Shown here piece after piece: positions 52,066 through 64,000 of a stretch of DNA of 64,000 nt (within the stretch, counting starts at the first letter, position 1; each line of letters begins with the position of its first letter). The notes under the pieces are model-generated. The model was not told the DNA's origin. It searched no databases and was given only the letters and a program-made list of their open reading frames with translations. A program made the position numbers and the translations under genes. Source of the DNA: Unio delphinus (lineage: Eukaryota > Mollusca > Bivalvia > Unionida > Unionidae); contig JAQISU010000098.1 in NCBI GenBank assembly GCA_029339505.1, positions 62,001-126,000 on the forward strand, read 5' to 3'.

Positions 52066-53880
52066 CAGCCTTTCTATCAGGATGATCTCAAACTGATGCA
52101 TAAAAACGTGTCAAGCTTAGTACGACCTGAATTGTGGTTCTTGTAAACTTGTGTTCTTTTCACTCAGTAGCTTTTGAAAGTTAGTCTGCTGCCATGTGAG
52201 TTACCCAAAGACACCATTTTAATAGAGCATGTCATTAGAAACAACGTTTTATCGAAACAGCAGAAACAATGATAGAAAATATGTAAGAAGGGTGTATGAT
52301 CATGTCAATGGCTCACATGACCTTCAGCCAGGTGAGGTGAAAACTTATCCAAGAAGTTGAATGCAACAAGAAGAAGAAAAAAGAATTAATTAAATTGAAC
52401 TCGTGAATAAGTTTCATTTAGGAATCCATAATATAGTGTTGCCTGACAGACTCGCGGGTGTAGGCATGAATGGCAATACAAGGTCATCAGTTGCTAAACT
52501 TAATTTGCCTTTTATAGTGAAAGCCATGACAGTTTTCCTTGAAAGAGACTTTCAGGTATGGTCTAGAGTGGCAAGCTAGGTTTATCTGTGATAAAGGACA
52601 AGCTATAATAAATCAAACATCACAATTAGTGGGTTTATTCATTACACCTGAGGTCTTTATCTGAAACGTCACGTTCGAGGGATAATGCTTTGAGTAAATT
52701 AGCAGGGAATCAACTAGTTATTATGAAGTTTAACAAAAACTGACAATATCTGCCGATCTTCTTTCCACTCTGAACCAATAAAAACTGGTCTTATAAATGT
52801 AAAGCTTTAAATGACTGACTGACCCAAAACCTTGTGATTTTACATTATCTTGCTTGATACTTCAAACAATATCAATTTTTTGTTAAAGGCAAAGATAGTG
52901 AATATTTGAATTGATGCAAAGTCACTCATTAGTTTTTAAATTTAACACATGGATTGTTTAAAATTTTGAATAGAATGTCGATGAATACCTCACATTTCCT
53001 CCAAGATAAGACAAGACTCTTTCAAGAACATTTAACACATAGATACAATTTTATTCCGGAAAAACAAATTTGTTTTGAAAGTATAAGTTCTGAGGAATGC
53101 CTCATATTGTATGAAAGCCTAAAACATTTCCGCAACTTGAGACAAGTTGTCTTTAAAGAAACCCAAGGTCTGATGACTGTATTCTAATCCCTAATGCATG
53201 CAGAATGTTCTGTGAAAACAGCATGTTACCATCCAGGATAAACACCTAAATCAAAAACTCGTACCTTGCTATTGCTTAATCTGCCTGAAATCAGGCACGG
53301 ATAAATAATTCCAAATTTGTAAAGTTATTTGAATACACATTTTTTTTTAAATAAAGTTTTTAGGCTGCATTCCAATTTTGTCCTCTGAGCATCAGACAGT
53401 ATCATGACAATGGGGATGAAGCAGCAGCTGGGTATTGTAGCATTGAGAAAGTCGTATTGACATGGGATTTGTCCAGTTGTTCTTAACTGAATACAAAATA
53501 AATGTCATCCATTAGACTGGACAAGATATAATTGTTTGATAAATCATCGCGTATTACTTGATGTATGTGAGTTTGTTTATAACAATAAAATTATGGGCCA
53601 ACTTCCACCGGGGATTTACAAACCTAAAAACAGGTATGGCAATCGATGTTCGTCATAATTTACAACACCAATGTGGTTTGACTGATCGCCGACAGATAAC
53701 ATTACCTTCTCATTCATGACTGATGACCACTGTGTACAACCAAAAAACCAACTTACTTCACAGGGTTGCTACAAACTAACAAATTATGTTAGTATATGTA
53801 GTAACCAATGGACTTGTGTGCGTAAGTGTCTGCTTGCTTTGGTTTCGCTTTGCTTGATATTTATAACGCAACAATGCATG
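52066..53880. other. No gene recognised
   Basis: A 77-codon frame at 52954-53187 (FLQDKTRLFQEHLTHRY and onward) has ordinary-looking composition but no family I recognise and no clear splice partners. It is the least repeat-like unassigned frame in this part. Confidence 0.4.
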
Positions 53881-53884
53881 TATA

Positions 53885-53975
53885 CTGTTTAGTTATGAGG
53901 CAACCGGGGCATATGCCTTGCCCTACGGCAGCTAACATAGACTAATACCACAATAGAATTCGAACCGGTATGCTA
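53885..53975 (-). mobile_element. Possible SINE fragment
   Basis: Minus strand: CCGGTTCGAATTC followed after about 35 bp by GTAGGGCAAGGCATATGCCC. B box and body motif only; a remnant at best. Confidence 0.4.
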
Positions 53976-54055
53976 ATTACTTTAAATGGCTGGAGAAAAG
54001 CCTCATCGTTCTTTAACATTAGGTACGTTTAAGGTTGCGCTTCTTCATAACCATC

Positions 54056-54356
54056 CATCCAGTGCCTTAGTGGATAAAGCGTCCGCTTCGGATGCGGGAG
54101 GTTGCGGGTTCGAACCGTGGCCGATTCATACCAAAGACATAAATATGGTACTAACAGCTGCCTTGCTAGGCTCTGAGCATTAAGAGATTATTTTTATGAC
54201 TGATCGACCTGTTGTCTGTATAATGTGAATGGACGGGACATCATGCTATATCTCCGCGGTATGATGTCCCAGTGCTAGACATCACTTTAAACTGCGACGC
54301 TACAGACATCGCAGCGATATGATTGAATTTTTTAAAAGCTATGTTAAAAGTCCATA

Positions 54357-54420
<64 letters not shown>
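54056..54420 (+). mobile_element. tRNA-headed SINE, family A, with CA tail
   Basis: The head reads TTAGTGGATAAAGCGTCCGC (A-box region) and GGTTCGAACCG (B box at 54107-54117). The body has CATACCAAAGACATAAATAT, TGTCCCAGTGCTAGACATC and CGCAGCGATATGA, then a 60-bp CA microsatellite as tail. The most complete of the five family A copies. Confidence 0.85.
54358..54419. repeat. CA array (SINE tail)
   Basis: About 31 CA units starting at the 3' end of the SINE body. Confidence 0.96.
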
Positions 54421-54425
<5 letters not shown>

Positions 54426-56067
54426 GAGAGTACATAACCCGTGGGTGTTACTCGCAAATTCGATCAATCCGATGGATCATACTTCGAATGTATGCCGAAA
54501 GCAATCGGAACATCATAGGCCCTTTCCATCGCATGCTAGAAGAAACCGCAAATTCTGATAAAGACCATTCTGAACTGCCATAAAGCCTATGGTTGTTATT
54601 TTATCATAATAACTTCAATAATCTAACAAGGACTAGATAACGCTGCAAGAGTAATATTACAAATTAAAAGTGCTGGTATTTAACTGATTATTGAAATATC
54701 GACCAGTGCTCTGTTCAACCCAATCATTTTAGAGCAATCTGTTATTCCCACATCCAGCTAAATGTTCGACGGCCAAAAAACGTACTAATTTCGGAAGTAT
54801 CACTAAGATTACTCCGAGTATCTTCAAAGAGTCGAAGTTACTGCCACAGCTGCCTATGCCGTTCGAACCAACTCGGTTATTTATTTATATAGTGGATTGA
54901 CCCAGAAGGTGCAAATACATCGAACGTTTTTCATTCGCATTTTCTGTGTCAAGCCTACAACCAATCGCATTAAGTGCCGAGGTGAAACGAATAAATTGCT
55001 GTTTTAACTTCTGTCTAAAAATTTACAGCAAACAAAATATATGAATTTTTTTGTTAATGACAGCATGGATTTACAAAAGAGGCACACTAGTTTTGTCTCG
55101 CAGAAATAGTCGATGTGGTCCGAATGTTGTTGTTGCCTGTGCATTCGCAGCTTTGAGGTCAATCCTATGAAACATATTCCGAATATGTGCCGATAACGAT
55201 CGGAACATCGTTCGTATCAAATGTGTCAGTAGTCAGTCATATCAAGGTGGAAAAAATCTTAAAAGGTAATGATCTTTTTTTCTCAAAATGTTGAGTAAAA
55301 CAAATTCAGTTTAATTTTTTTTTAAAAAAAAACATTAAAATCTATATTTCAATGAAAATTGTATAAAACAATTAACTTCGGAAAATATGATATAGACATT
55401 ACACATTTTGTAATTAATTGTATTTATGACTTATTCTGATTCAAATGAGTAAAAAAAAGTATTTTTTTCTTCTCCAAGTTTTGCTTGAATGAATGTACAT
55501 CTATGTTTATAACGTCAGAGCTGTTGTCATGGAAACGCAAACAAGAATGCACTGGTCGATCAGTTGTTAAATTTACATGCTGCGGTTTTATAATGTTGCT
55601 TACTATCAACTTCATGCCTTCCCTCATATGTGGCAATGAGCTTTTTGTAAAATATTTGCCTACTATAGTCAGTAAAATAAAATGTTTTCCACTTTTTTGC
55701 ACGTGAAGAAGTGTTCAATCATGTAAAACTGGCGTTCGAGTAGAAATGTTCAAGTATTTAACACCCGCGTGTAATCGGTCTGAACATACAGACACACATA
55801 AATTCTTTTTCACGTTGGGTGTTTGACCTATATGAACACTTCTGAGAGCATAACAGTGTGTAAAATTACCCCACCAAACCTTCTCTCGAGCCTTTCAATC
55901 ACCATACACAAATCAATTTGATTAGATGAGCACAAAACTATCATTTTTCTTCCTCAGTATCAAAAGTCTCTTTCTGAGTTCAAGAGCACTCGCAACACAG
56001 AAAGTACTGCTGTCAACTTTGCACTATGCTGCAGTTCATTTTAATTGCACCATACACATGATATAAT
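54421..56067. other. No gene recognised
   Basis: AT-rich sequence with poly-T and poly-A tracts near 55310-55340. Overlapping open frames on both strands at 55424-55706 give no recognisable protein. Confidence 0.5.
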
Positions 56068-56072
56068 AACGA
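56068..56072. repeat. Target-site duplication AACGA (left)
   Basis: Directly precedes the solo LTR at 56073 and is identical to 57664-57668. Confidence 0.8.
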
Positions 56073-57663
56073 TATCACGTTGTAAGGATTAACCAGATTT
56101 CAACATGTATATGTTAGAAACTGGGGCTAATAATTTCGCGCCGTAAATATGTATGAAAGCGAACCATGAAGTGCCAAACCAGTTATTTGACATGGTCATA
56201 AAATTTGTGACTGACCTTATTTTGGGCAGCCAGTTACGCTATACTTGTCATCACATGTTTCACAGGTAAGTGATGGAATTATGTGTTCGGATCTAAGGAA
56301 CATTAAGTGGGGGTCGTAAATCCTACCTTGACAGACTGTTGGGAGGAGCAGTGTCTGATAATTATACGAATCAACATCCACTCGGAACTGAGCAGGGCGT
56401 GGCCAACATTAGAATTGCAAGATTAAATCTATTATCTTGAGAACTAAACGGCAGTAGTCGCTAAACCATCTTGCGGGATATATAAGAAAAAATAAGCTAC
56501 TCCGACGTTATTCGAAATTGGCGAGAAACTTGTTATTTCGGGGAATTACAAGGAGCTTAAGTACGGGCAGGTCAGTGAATATTTGCTCGATTGTTGTGAA
56601 ATATATTACGGCAAAGTAATATTAGCGCAGTATGTATACATTAGCAGTAGATGTGCCATTTGTACTGTTTTATTCATTCGGAGTGTTTGATATACATGCA
56701 TATTTTGAGATATATGTATGTTTATGTAAAGAACTAATATTTTCATTCGCTATTGGGTTAATTCGTAGTAACCTCGTGCATTTATTCATTTGTTATTATA
56801 TATCTGAAAATGTTGAATTGAATTATAAACTTTGCATAATGGTTGCAGTGTGCAACATTAGTTAACATGGATTTGCCTATTTGTGTATACCTTGTAAGAG
56901 TATCATGCGAAAGATATATCAGCGCATGGGTATGTGGATATCTGTGTACACTTTGTAAAAGTGCAATGTACATAAATGCGTCTGATTATATGATATTGTT
57001 CTGTATAATAAGACTGAGAATCTCTATATATCGTGTACACATATCAGAGAAAATGTATATTTCGATGGGCACAAATGCGCGACCAAAAAAAGTAACGGCC
57101 TTTTTAGTGATATTGATGTTTAGTGTGAGTTTGATAGCTAGGGGAATAAGCTATGCTAATGTCCTTGTGTGTAAATAACTTTTAGGGAAAAGAGGAACCG
57201 TATGAGACATAGGGAATTACCCCCAGTGCAGTTGGTCCGAGTCTCTGGGAGACAAAAGAAAGGGAAAAACGGAGACTGAAGTTAGACGGTCTTTATGCAA
57301 TTGGATTATCAGTCCATATAAAGATCATACGGATGAGTTGGAACACAGGACAGGAAGAAAATATATCATCCTAAGTCAGATGATGAAATAGGCCGTCACA
57401 TTAGTCGAGTGAAAGACGAGTGATAGTTTTAAATTGAATTTATTTGAGAGATGACTGTTATTGAATTATATTAAATTGTTTTTATTTTACTTTTGTGTAT
57501 TCATTAATTTAACTTTCGGCACCGCTGACTGGGTGGTCGGAGCTTTGCATCTCTCTATCACTACGTCAATTTCGGACACAAACGAGACATGGCGGGTCTT
57601 CTGTAATAATTTAAATAATATTGGGTGCATCCCACCCAACCTAAATAAATGGAAACCTTTACA
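56073..57663. mobile_element. Solo LTR, copy 2, with perfect 5-bp target duplication
   Basis: 1,591 bp beginning TATCACGTTGTAAGG (TG changed to TA) and ending AAACCTTTACA. It is flanked by AACGA at 56068-56072 and again at 57664-57668. Full-length direct similarity to copy 1 with scattered substitutions and small indels. The matching flanks prove independent insertion and later LTR-LTR recombination, or an orphan LTR. The superfamily cannot be told from the LTR alone. Confidence 0.88.
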
Positions 57664-57668
57664 AACGA
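57664..57668. repeat. Target-site duplication AACGA (right)
   Basis: Directly follows the solo LTR terminus TTTACA. Confidence 0.8.
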
Positions 57669-58056
57669 AGCATGAATGTTTTGCATTGTCTATTACTTAC
57701 AACAATACAGGCTATAGTACGAGTTTCCTCTATCTTGGAACGATTTCATATTCTGATTAGTACTGTCCATTTCTAATATTAATCAACATCAACAGCCAAA
57801 TAATAAAATGATTTCTAAGACGGATACATAGTCAATACTGTATTTACAAGTTGGTATATGAATGTATTTGCACTGGAGCAAATTTATACAGGTCTTAAAC
57901 AAGGAAGTAGCCAGAGCCCACCAATTCCATCAATCGCATCCTTCTTTATTCCCTCGTTGATGCACGAAAACTGATGCACTGAATTTTAATGCAAAACTGT
58001 CCTTAAAAACTGGCCCCAAACACATGTATAACCAGTACCGCTAGATGAACAGGTCG

Positions 58057-58276
58057 AACCGTATGTATTCGTGTATAATATTTGTCCAAACGTAAACGGC
58101 ACAGAAATAGCTCTGCCGCTGCATGCTACGCCGGCATTTATGGGTCTGTGCTGGTTGCCAGGGATTAATCAGTAGATCAAACAAGATTTACCCTGATCGG
58201 CATGCGCATTATGCGACGACATACAAGGATGTTTGCTGTTTACAGTGTGGCTTGATTTATAAGCGAGTACACGGTA
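58057..58276. mobile_element. Palindromic MITE, family 1, copy J
   Basis: Left end ACCGTATGTATTCGTGTATA, right end TTATAAGCGAGTACACGGTA. The arms pair over about 50 bp around CAAACGTAAACGGCACAG. Confidence 0.72.
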
Positions 58277-58599
58277 CCGTGATAAACATAATGTGGGTCA
58301 CCTTTTGTTTCCACGTTACTACTTGAAAGTAACTGCACAAGACTATTTATGTGAATTTCGTTGTGAGTGAAGGTAAGATACGCCCCAAATTTAACAAATA
58401 TGGATATGACACTAGCATTTAAAGTGTCCGTACTAATGGACTGCTATTCAATTGTTTGATTGAACTTTTTTGATAGCCTGTAATAAATATCCCATTAACT
58501 AGATGACAAACAAACCATTCCCCATAAAAGTAAACAATGGTCAATTATTAATATATTATCAAGCATGTGAATACTTGTAATACAACAGTTAGCACTTTA

Positions 58600-58768
58600 G
58601 CTCAACCTTTTCTTGAAGTCAAGTTAACAATGAAACCTTTTCGTGAAGCAATTGGACTAAAATGATTTGCCCAAGGATACACCATGGTTGCCTAACTTTG
58701 GTGATTTGATGGCAGGATCCGAACACGCGCTATTTTGGTCGCGAGTTGCTAACTGCTCAAACTACCGC

Positions 58769-58772
<4 letters not shown>
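58600..58772 (-). mobile_element. tRNA-headed SINE, third type, reverse orientation
   Basis: Minus strand: GGTAGTTTGAGCAGTTAGCA and B-box-like GTTCGGATCCTGCC, then GGTGTATCCTTGGGCAAATC, the same body motif as at 63700. A CT array directly precedes its head on this strand. Confidence 0.6.

Positions 58773-58822
<50 letters not shown>
58773..58822. repeat. CT dinucleotide array
   Basis: About 25 CT units. Confidence 0.96.
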
Positions 58823-59139
58823 AAAATAGCAAACCTTGACACATGTGTATATGGACTCCATATGGAGAAATGGATGTCTTTTACAGTAACTGGTAATTTT
58901 GTAAGTGTAACTGGTAAGTACAGTAATTTTTTTCATTAGATGCTGGGCCGGCGTGCCACCTGGACAAGTCAAACTTGAAATTCGTAGTCTAGAGAATTTG
59001 TAAGGATGTTTTATATAAAAACAATACCTGTTTATAATAATGAATCTCATTTGTGAGTTATTTTTAATATATTCTGAAATAACATAAGAGAGGTAGCCGT
59101 ATATAAATTTGCTACATGTCTATGATATAGTACTATAGA

Positions 59140-59405
59140 GTCCTGCGTGAATTCAAAATACGAAAGCACACACAATGTTAAGTAATGCTACACTGTTCTA
59201 CACAACATATGGAAGCCCTCACCCGGAGTTATGTTAGTACTACAATGTCGACATGAATTCCAACAACGGAAGCCCGCACCCACAGTTCTAGTAGAACTTC
59301 ATAACCCTCGTGAAGTCAACAAAATGCAAGAACACGCAAAGTTACAGTAGTAGCACACAGTCCTACGTGAACTACAAATACGGAAGCCCACGCCCGAACT
59401 TTTGA
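59140..59405. repeat. Degenerate tandem repeat, about 60-70-bp unit, about four copies
   Basis: Units contain AGTCCTACGTGAACTACAAA and ACGGAAGCCCACGCCC-like sequence at about 59140, 59205, 59265 and 59365. Confidence 0.7.
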
Positions 59406-62400
59406 CTGTCACATGACATTACTTACAAGATTTGTCCTCATTACTATTCAGTAAATAATGTCGGAGATTCGATTTCAATCAGATCGAGATTCGTCATACT
59501 GTTTGAGAATGCAATAAAATGGCGGCTTACAGATCTAAACGGTACTTCTATTAAGGCTCTCGAGCATTTTGCTTGTGGTGGGTAAACACTATACTGTCTG
59601 GTATGAAAGTCAATAGTGAAACAATATATTCTGTGTAAACTTGTTATCGGGTCCTTTATTTGTTTACAATTCCTCCACACATAAAATATACCTTATATGT
59701 TTAGAATTAAGTCCGTTCAGGTAATATTTGGTAACTTGTTTAAGTTTATTTGATACACTATCTAAGGAGAGAATTAGACAATTGGTGCTTGTGTCGCAAA
59801 CAAAAAGCAAGTGTAATACATGAAATTTTGTTGACTGGGGTATTCATTCATTGATTTTTATGGATGCGTTAAATTATAGAAATAGCTAACGATTTTTAAT
59901 TTGCTTTGCAATTGAAGGCTACTTAGCCCAAAATAAACAATACAGCATTTGTAGAGATGAGAATAACTTGTCTTCAAAGAAAGTATGAATTTTACTGAAA
60001 TAAAAATTTTACACAGAACAATGCCCATATTCAACAGTCTGATTAAAACAGATTTTATTCCCACAAAAAAATTAGTAGTCAAAATTACGAAATATACGTA
60101 GTTTGCTCAAATTCAGATGAAGACGCGTTTAAGGCGGAAGTTTTTATTGGGTAAATACATCGTTAATATAGACAACAGGTGGGTTCAACCAATGCTGACA
60201 TTTATAAACATAGGAATGACTCGACGTGCTGCGTGACCAGTGCAAACAAGAACGGCCATGGACAATGATTTATTGATAGTCTACCACGATGGCACTCATT
60301 TCTGCCCTTATGTTTTTAATGTGTACCAACCTGACGTTTACCTGCGAAGTCCAATCCAATAGTTCATACAATTAAATGTCAAGTTTCATTTTTATTTTTG
60401 ATTTCCTATCTTAAAATTTTAACGTAATTCCATGTATTTAGTTTTTAGTTTTAAATTGTAGTCTTGTGTTCTTCTAACCAAAATATCTTCTTTTTTCTAG
60501 ATTACATATATATCATATATATCTAAATTATACATAATTTGTGTCGCCACCCAGAACACTTAGAAATCTAAGACAAGTCTATAATGATATCCTCTGCAGA
60601 TGTATGTTCTTGCTTTTTCCACTTTGCTGGACTGTCATAGATTTAGTCGGTGATGTGACGTGTAAATTCGTGCATGTGTGCACACAAAACATACAAATAC
60701 ATACTCTAATCTCTATTAATAGTTCTATGTCATTTGTTATTGCTCTTAAAGGTGCAAAAAACAGCAATACATGTACCTTGTCTCTATAATGTCAATTCCA
60801 TTTTCAACATAGTTCATTTACAATATTATCTCTTCCTGTCAAAATTTTGGCCAATGCAGTTCATATATTCGTTTTTATTCTTCCTTACCACTGAATGGAA
60901 AAAATGGAAAAGAGAATATTACACGAGAAAAATCTAATCCAGAGTCAACCTTCCCTTGTATCCGCTAGAATTTTTTTAAAAAAAAAAACCTTGTCAAACA
61001 CTGAACAATTGTTAATTATCAATATGTCAAGACTGAAATAAGTCTTTTTTCATCCATAAATTTGCCTGACAAGCTTAATCAACTGATAATCTACTGCATA
61101 AAATAATACAAATTACTTTGAACTCGGAACCTCTATTTTTGTTTGTTGTGTGACAGTAATTAACTGTCAACCTTTTTCTTCACGAAAAAAAAATTAACCG
61201 TAATGGACATTCAGGCTTATATCTCAAATCAGAGGCCAGAAAGAACCTCATGCGATTACGATCGGTCACAGTTCAGTGACCTATCTTGCGCCAAGTAAAT
61301 CTATATCAAAACGTCTTCCGAGACAGATCATGTACCCGATCAAATTTCACCCACAATATTAACAGTTAACTATACAAACATGGGATTAACATTTACCATC
61401 AAAGGGGCCGGTCAGTGCATCGGTATAGTATTCACCTGTCAATCGGTATATCAACACAAGCGTAAATTTCAGATAAATAACTGATGAAAAGTAATTAATA
61501 TGTGTAAGCAGTAAACACGTCTGGAAATAATAAAACTGAACTTAAGCTGGAGATGGGATTTTCACGATTAGCCAATCAGGAAAGGTCTTTCAAACGTAAA
61601 GTACTTTTCGATTGGTCAAACGCAATATGGGGTCCAAACTCTACCTGACATTTAAGTGACCATGAAATGTTTTCCTTAATGTACCTCTTTTTATTTTTAT
61701 ACATGTAGACTCAACTAAAACTGATATTAAGAAAAATGATTTGGAAGTATTTTTTATGAGCAAATGCTCTCTCTGTGGAAGTGTCTGGTACTCTATAGGA
61801 ATAGCAATACACGTCCAAGTCAACCTAGAAAAAAAAGAGATCCAAGCGGTCTAAGATATCTCACTTAGCTGACAGCCATCTAAAATTTATATGCATGGCA
61901 ATTGACCAGTAAATCAATCTGAGTAAACATGATTGCTGAAAGTGAGAGATCCTTGTTTTTTTATTTTATAAGTCATGTCATATTTGAAATCGGATCAGTA
62001 TCATTTATATAAACTTGAAAGACCTTTAATACAAAAGTAGTTCTTTCAAATGTGGTCAAACTCTGTTTAGCAATATTTAAATGATACGTTGAAGGCTTTT
62101 CTATTTTTAGCAATTGTGGCCATATCTGACGATTGGAATCGTTTATATAAATTTCAAAACTATTTTGTTAATACCAGAATGCTTTCTGTCAAATTTGGTC
62201 GTAGTTGATGGTGAATCAACGTCACTTGCACATATTTTAAAGGCACGATGCTTTTTGTCAGTTCTGGTCAAGTTGTGTTGAGTGAGTTGTTGTAAAGTCC
62301 TTAAAATGTGTCTATTTTTAGTAACGACAGCTATATTATACGGCAAGTCAGCATGATCTTTCTGAACTGGAAATTATTTATGCCAGAATGGCTGACACTG

Positions 62401-62420
62401 GTCTAGTCTGTTTTGAGAAG
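59406..62420. other. No gene recognised
   Basis: AT-rich sequence with short open frames only. 62000-62400 shows weak repetition around TTTATATAAA and TTCAAATGTGGTC-like pieces, which I could not resolve into units. Confidence 0.45.
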
Positions 62421-62424
62421 GACA

Positions 62425-62515
62425 TAAAAACATAAATTGTTCATAGATGATGTAAGAGGCACACCGGACTATGCCTGTTGTTCATGGATGATGTAAGAGG
62501 CACACCGGAAGACGC
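62425..62515. repeat. Tandem duplication, about 40 bp
   Basis: GATGATGTAAGAGGCACACC followed by GGA occurs twice, spaced 40 bp. Confidence 0.85.
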
Positions 62516-62635
62516 ATGCCAGACTTAAGTTCATACTGTAAACTCAATTGGCCTTATGATAAACAACAGTACGAGAACGAAAGCTATTATTATGAAACTT
62601 TATAAATGAGCTTTTTGTAGCCAAGTTAATCAACA

Positions 62636-62636
<1 letters not shown>

Positions 62637-62684
<48 letters not shown>
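62637..62684. repeat. TAA trinucleotide array
   Basis: 16 ATA/TAA units; makes a Tyr run in the minus-strand frame. Confidence 0.96.
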
Positions 62685-63599
62685 TATTTTTCCATAATAT
62701 TTAAGCCTGATTCTTTGCAAAAACTTTTTTCTTGTCACTTTTTGCCGCAAGACTCCATCAGAATTCTTTTGACTCTTTCGTGCGTCTTTCATTTCCTCTT
62801 TCTAACCAACATCCCTTTCTTGGGTAAATATTAGAATTAGTAGATAATGAAAGGTCGAGTAAAGGCAACGATAGCAAGGTTTGCCATTTGTAATGGGTAA
62901 GCCATTGTCAGATACAAGTTCTAGGTAAGCTCCCGAATATCGTTAAAACATAATTAACTAATCATTCCATTAACTGTGTGAATGGCGCGAAGGTTTGTTT
63001 ATATGCTTCTTAATGTACTTGAAGTTTACAACGTATGCATTTCTAAAAGCTTTTAATGTCTTCTTTGTGATATCTCAAATAATAATGACCCACATATCCC
63101 TGACTATGATATTCTCTTAATGGCGTCTAGCAATATATAACATTATTTTTATATTCACAGAGACTTACACTAATTGATTTTTTTAAAATTCATTATCCCC
63201 CTTTTTGGATAGCAATGTAGAAGAATTAAAAAATACCTCATCAAAACTTGTTTCAACGTGATTGGGAGATTACCCTCGCAGTCACACACCTTTAAATAAA
63301 GTGGGATCGATAATGTTCTGTACAAAATTACAATACATGCTTGCACATTAGTGTAACCAAACGAATGTGACTATCAAGACAAGGGCCAGTAACCAACACT
63401 ACTGTAAATTAATGTTTTGATCCAGCAGGTTCTAAGCTGTGACGATATTAATAACTTTTGACTTGTGAATTATACCCCGACCAAACACAATTTGGGAAAT
63501 AAAGTGACCAGACAAACCAGAAAATTCCCAATTGTAGATCCGGAAGTCCATAAAGACACAATACACAGTAGCTATAATCGGAGTTGTGCTAAGTCATGA
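62685..63599. other. No gene recognised
   Basis: AT-rich sequence without coding or repeat signals that I can name. Confidence 0.5.
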
Positions 63600-63730
63600 A
63601 GTGAGGTGGATCAGTGCTTGGCGTGCCGGACTCAAGACCAAATGATGCCGGTTCGAATCCCACAATTGGATGGACCCAGACTGGATATCATGGTGTGTCC
63701 TAGGGCAAGGCAATTTACTAAATTTAACCA
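63600..63730 (+). mobile_element. tRNA-headed SINE, third type, or tRNA-like fragment
   Basis: GTGGATCAGTGCTTGGCGTG then GGTTCGAATCCCAC (B box), followed by CCTAGGGCAAGGCAATTTAC, a body seen in invertebrate tRNA-SINEs. The D and T arms are recognisable, but the acceptor stem does not pair, so a working tRNA is unlikely. Confidence 0.65.
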
Positions 63731-64000
63731 AGCCATAATCATAAAAGCAGTCGTTATTTTAAAGTTGCTTGTATTTATTCACTTCCAAGTAAACTTCACT
63801 GATCACCCTCTCCCAATACTTTCCATAAAATACAAGGTGATTTGACGCATTGTTAGATCCGTAGTCCATTAGTAATAACTGGGCCAGATTTGAATTAAGC
63901 ACGGAATCACGATGTTGCGGGCTGTACGACATCTTTGGACGTAATGGTACCTCTCTTTTCTTGCCACAACTCGGATAGCTCATAAATGGCGGAGATGTGA

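Noticed and set aside
63604..63670. Functional tRNA gene
   Set aside because: A and B boxes are present, but the acceptor stem does not pair and SINE body sequence follows.

Overview
The window reads as AT-rich nuclear DNA from an animal, most likely a mollusc or another lophotrochozoan. The evidence is an intron-containing animal-type heterotrimeric G-protein alpha gene with GT-AG introns, LINE reverse-transcriptase fragments, tRNA-headed SINEs, short palindromic elements, many mini- and microsatellites, and no compact bacterial-style coding. The mollusc assignment is inference from repeat style, not from a marker gene.

One host gene is clear. On the minus strand, eight consecutive exons between 46319 and 18936 encode 315 residues of a G-alpha subunit, from the P-loop to the stop codon. 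All seven internal introns are GT-AG and all phases agree. The first exon, with the N-terminal acylation region, was not found in the 17.7 kb upstream. The gene has the catalytic Arg and Gln, the NKVD base-recognition motif and both switch regions. Its C-terminus fits none of the common Gs, Gi/o, Gq or G12/13 tails, so it may belong to the Gv class or be a divergent lineage-specific paralogue.

Layout: 1-5200 holds minisatellites, a broken LINE 3' end and a diverged direct repeat. 5245-8830 is a foldback element with arms of roughly 0.8 kb, split by a 5'-truncated LINE with a 9-bp target duplication. 8830-18935, downstream of the G-alpha stop, has palindromic MITEs and several tandem arrays. 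18936-46319 is the G-alpha gene; nearly every intron carries its own minisatellite, the largest being about 42 copies of a 41-bp unit. The 16-kb intron 30076-46227 holds SINEs, TA arrays, minisatellites and a 1.6-kb solo LTR. 46320-64000 holds a 1.1-kb 22-bp array, a second solo LTR of the same family with a perfect 5-bp target duplication, more SINEs and no recognised host exon.

The most distinctive material is the unusual G-alpha, the nested foldback/LINE structure, a family of about ten 110-220 bp palindromic elements sharing one terminal sequence, a MITE lying inside a TA microsatellite, and SINE copies whose tails grade into CA microsatellites. No bacterial-type operon, CRISPR array or defence system is present.
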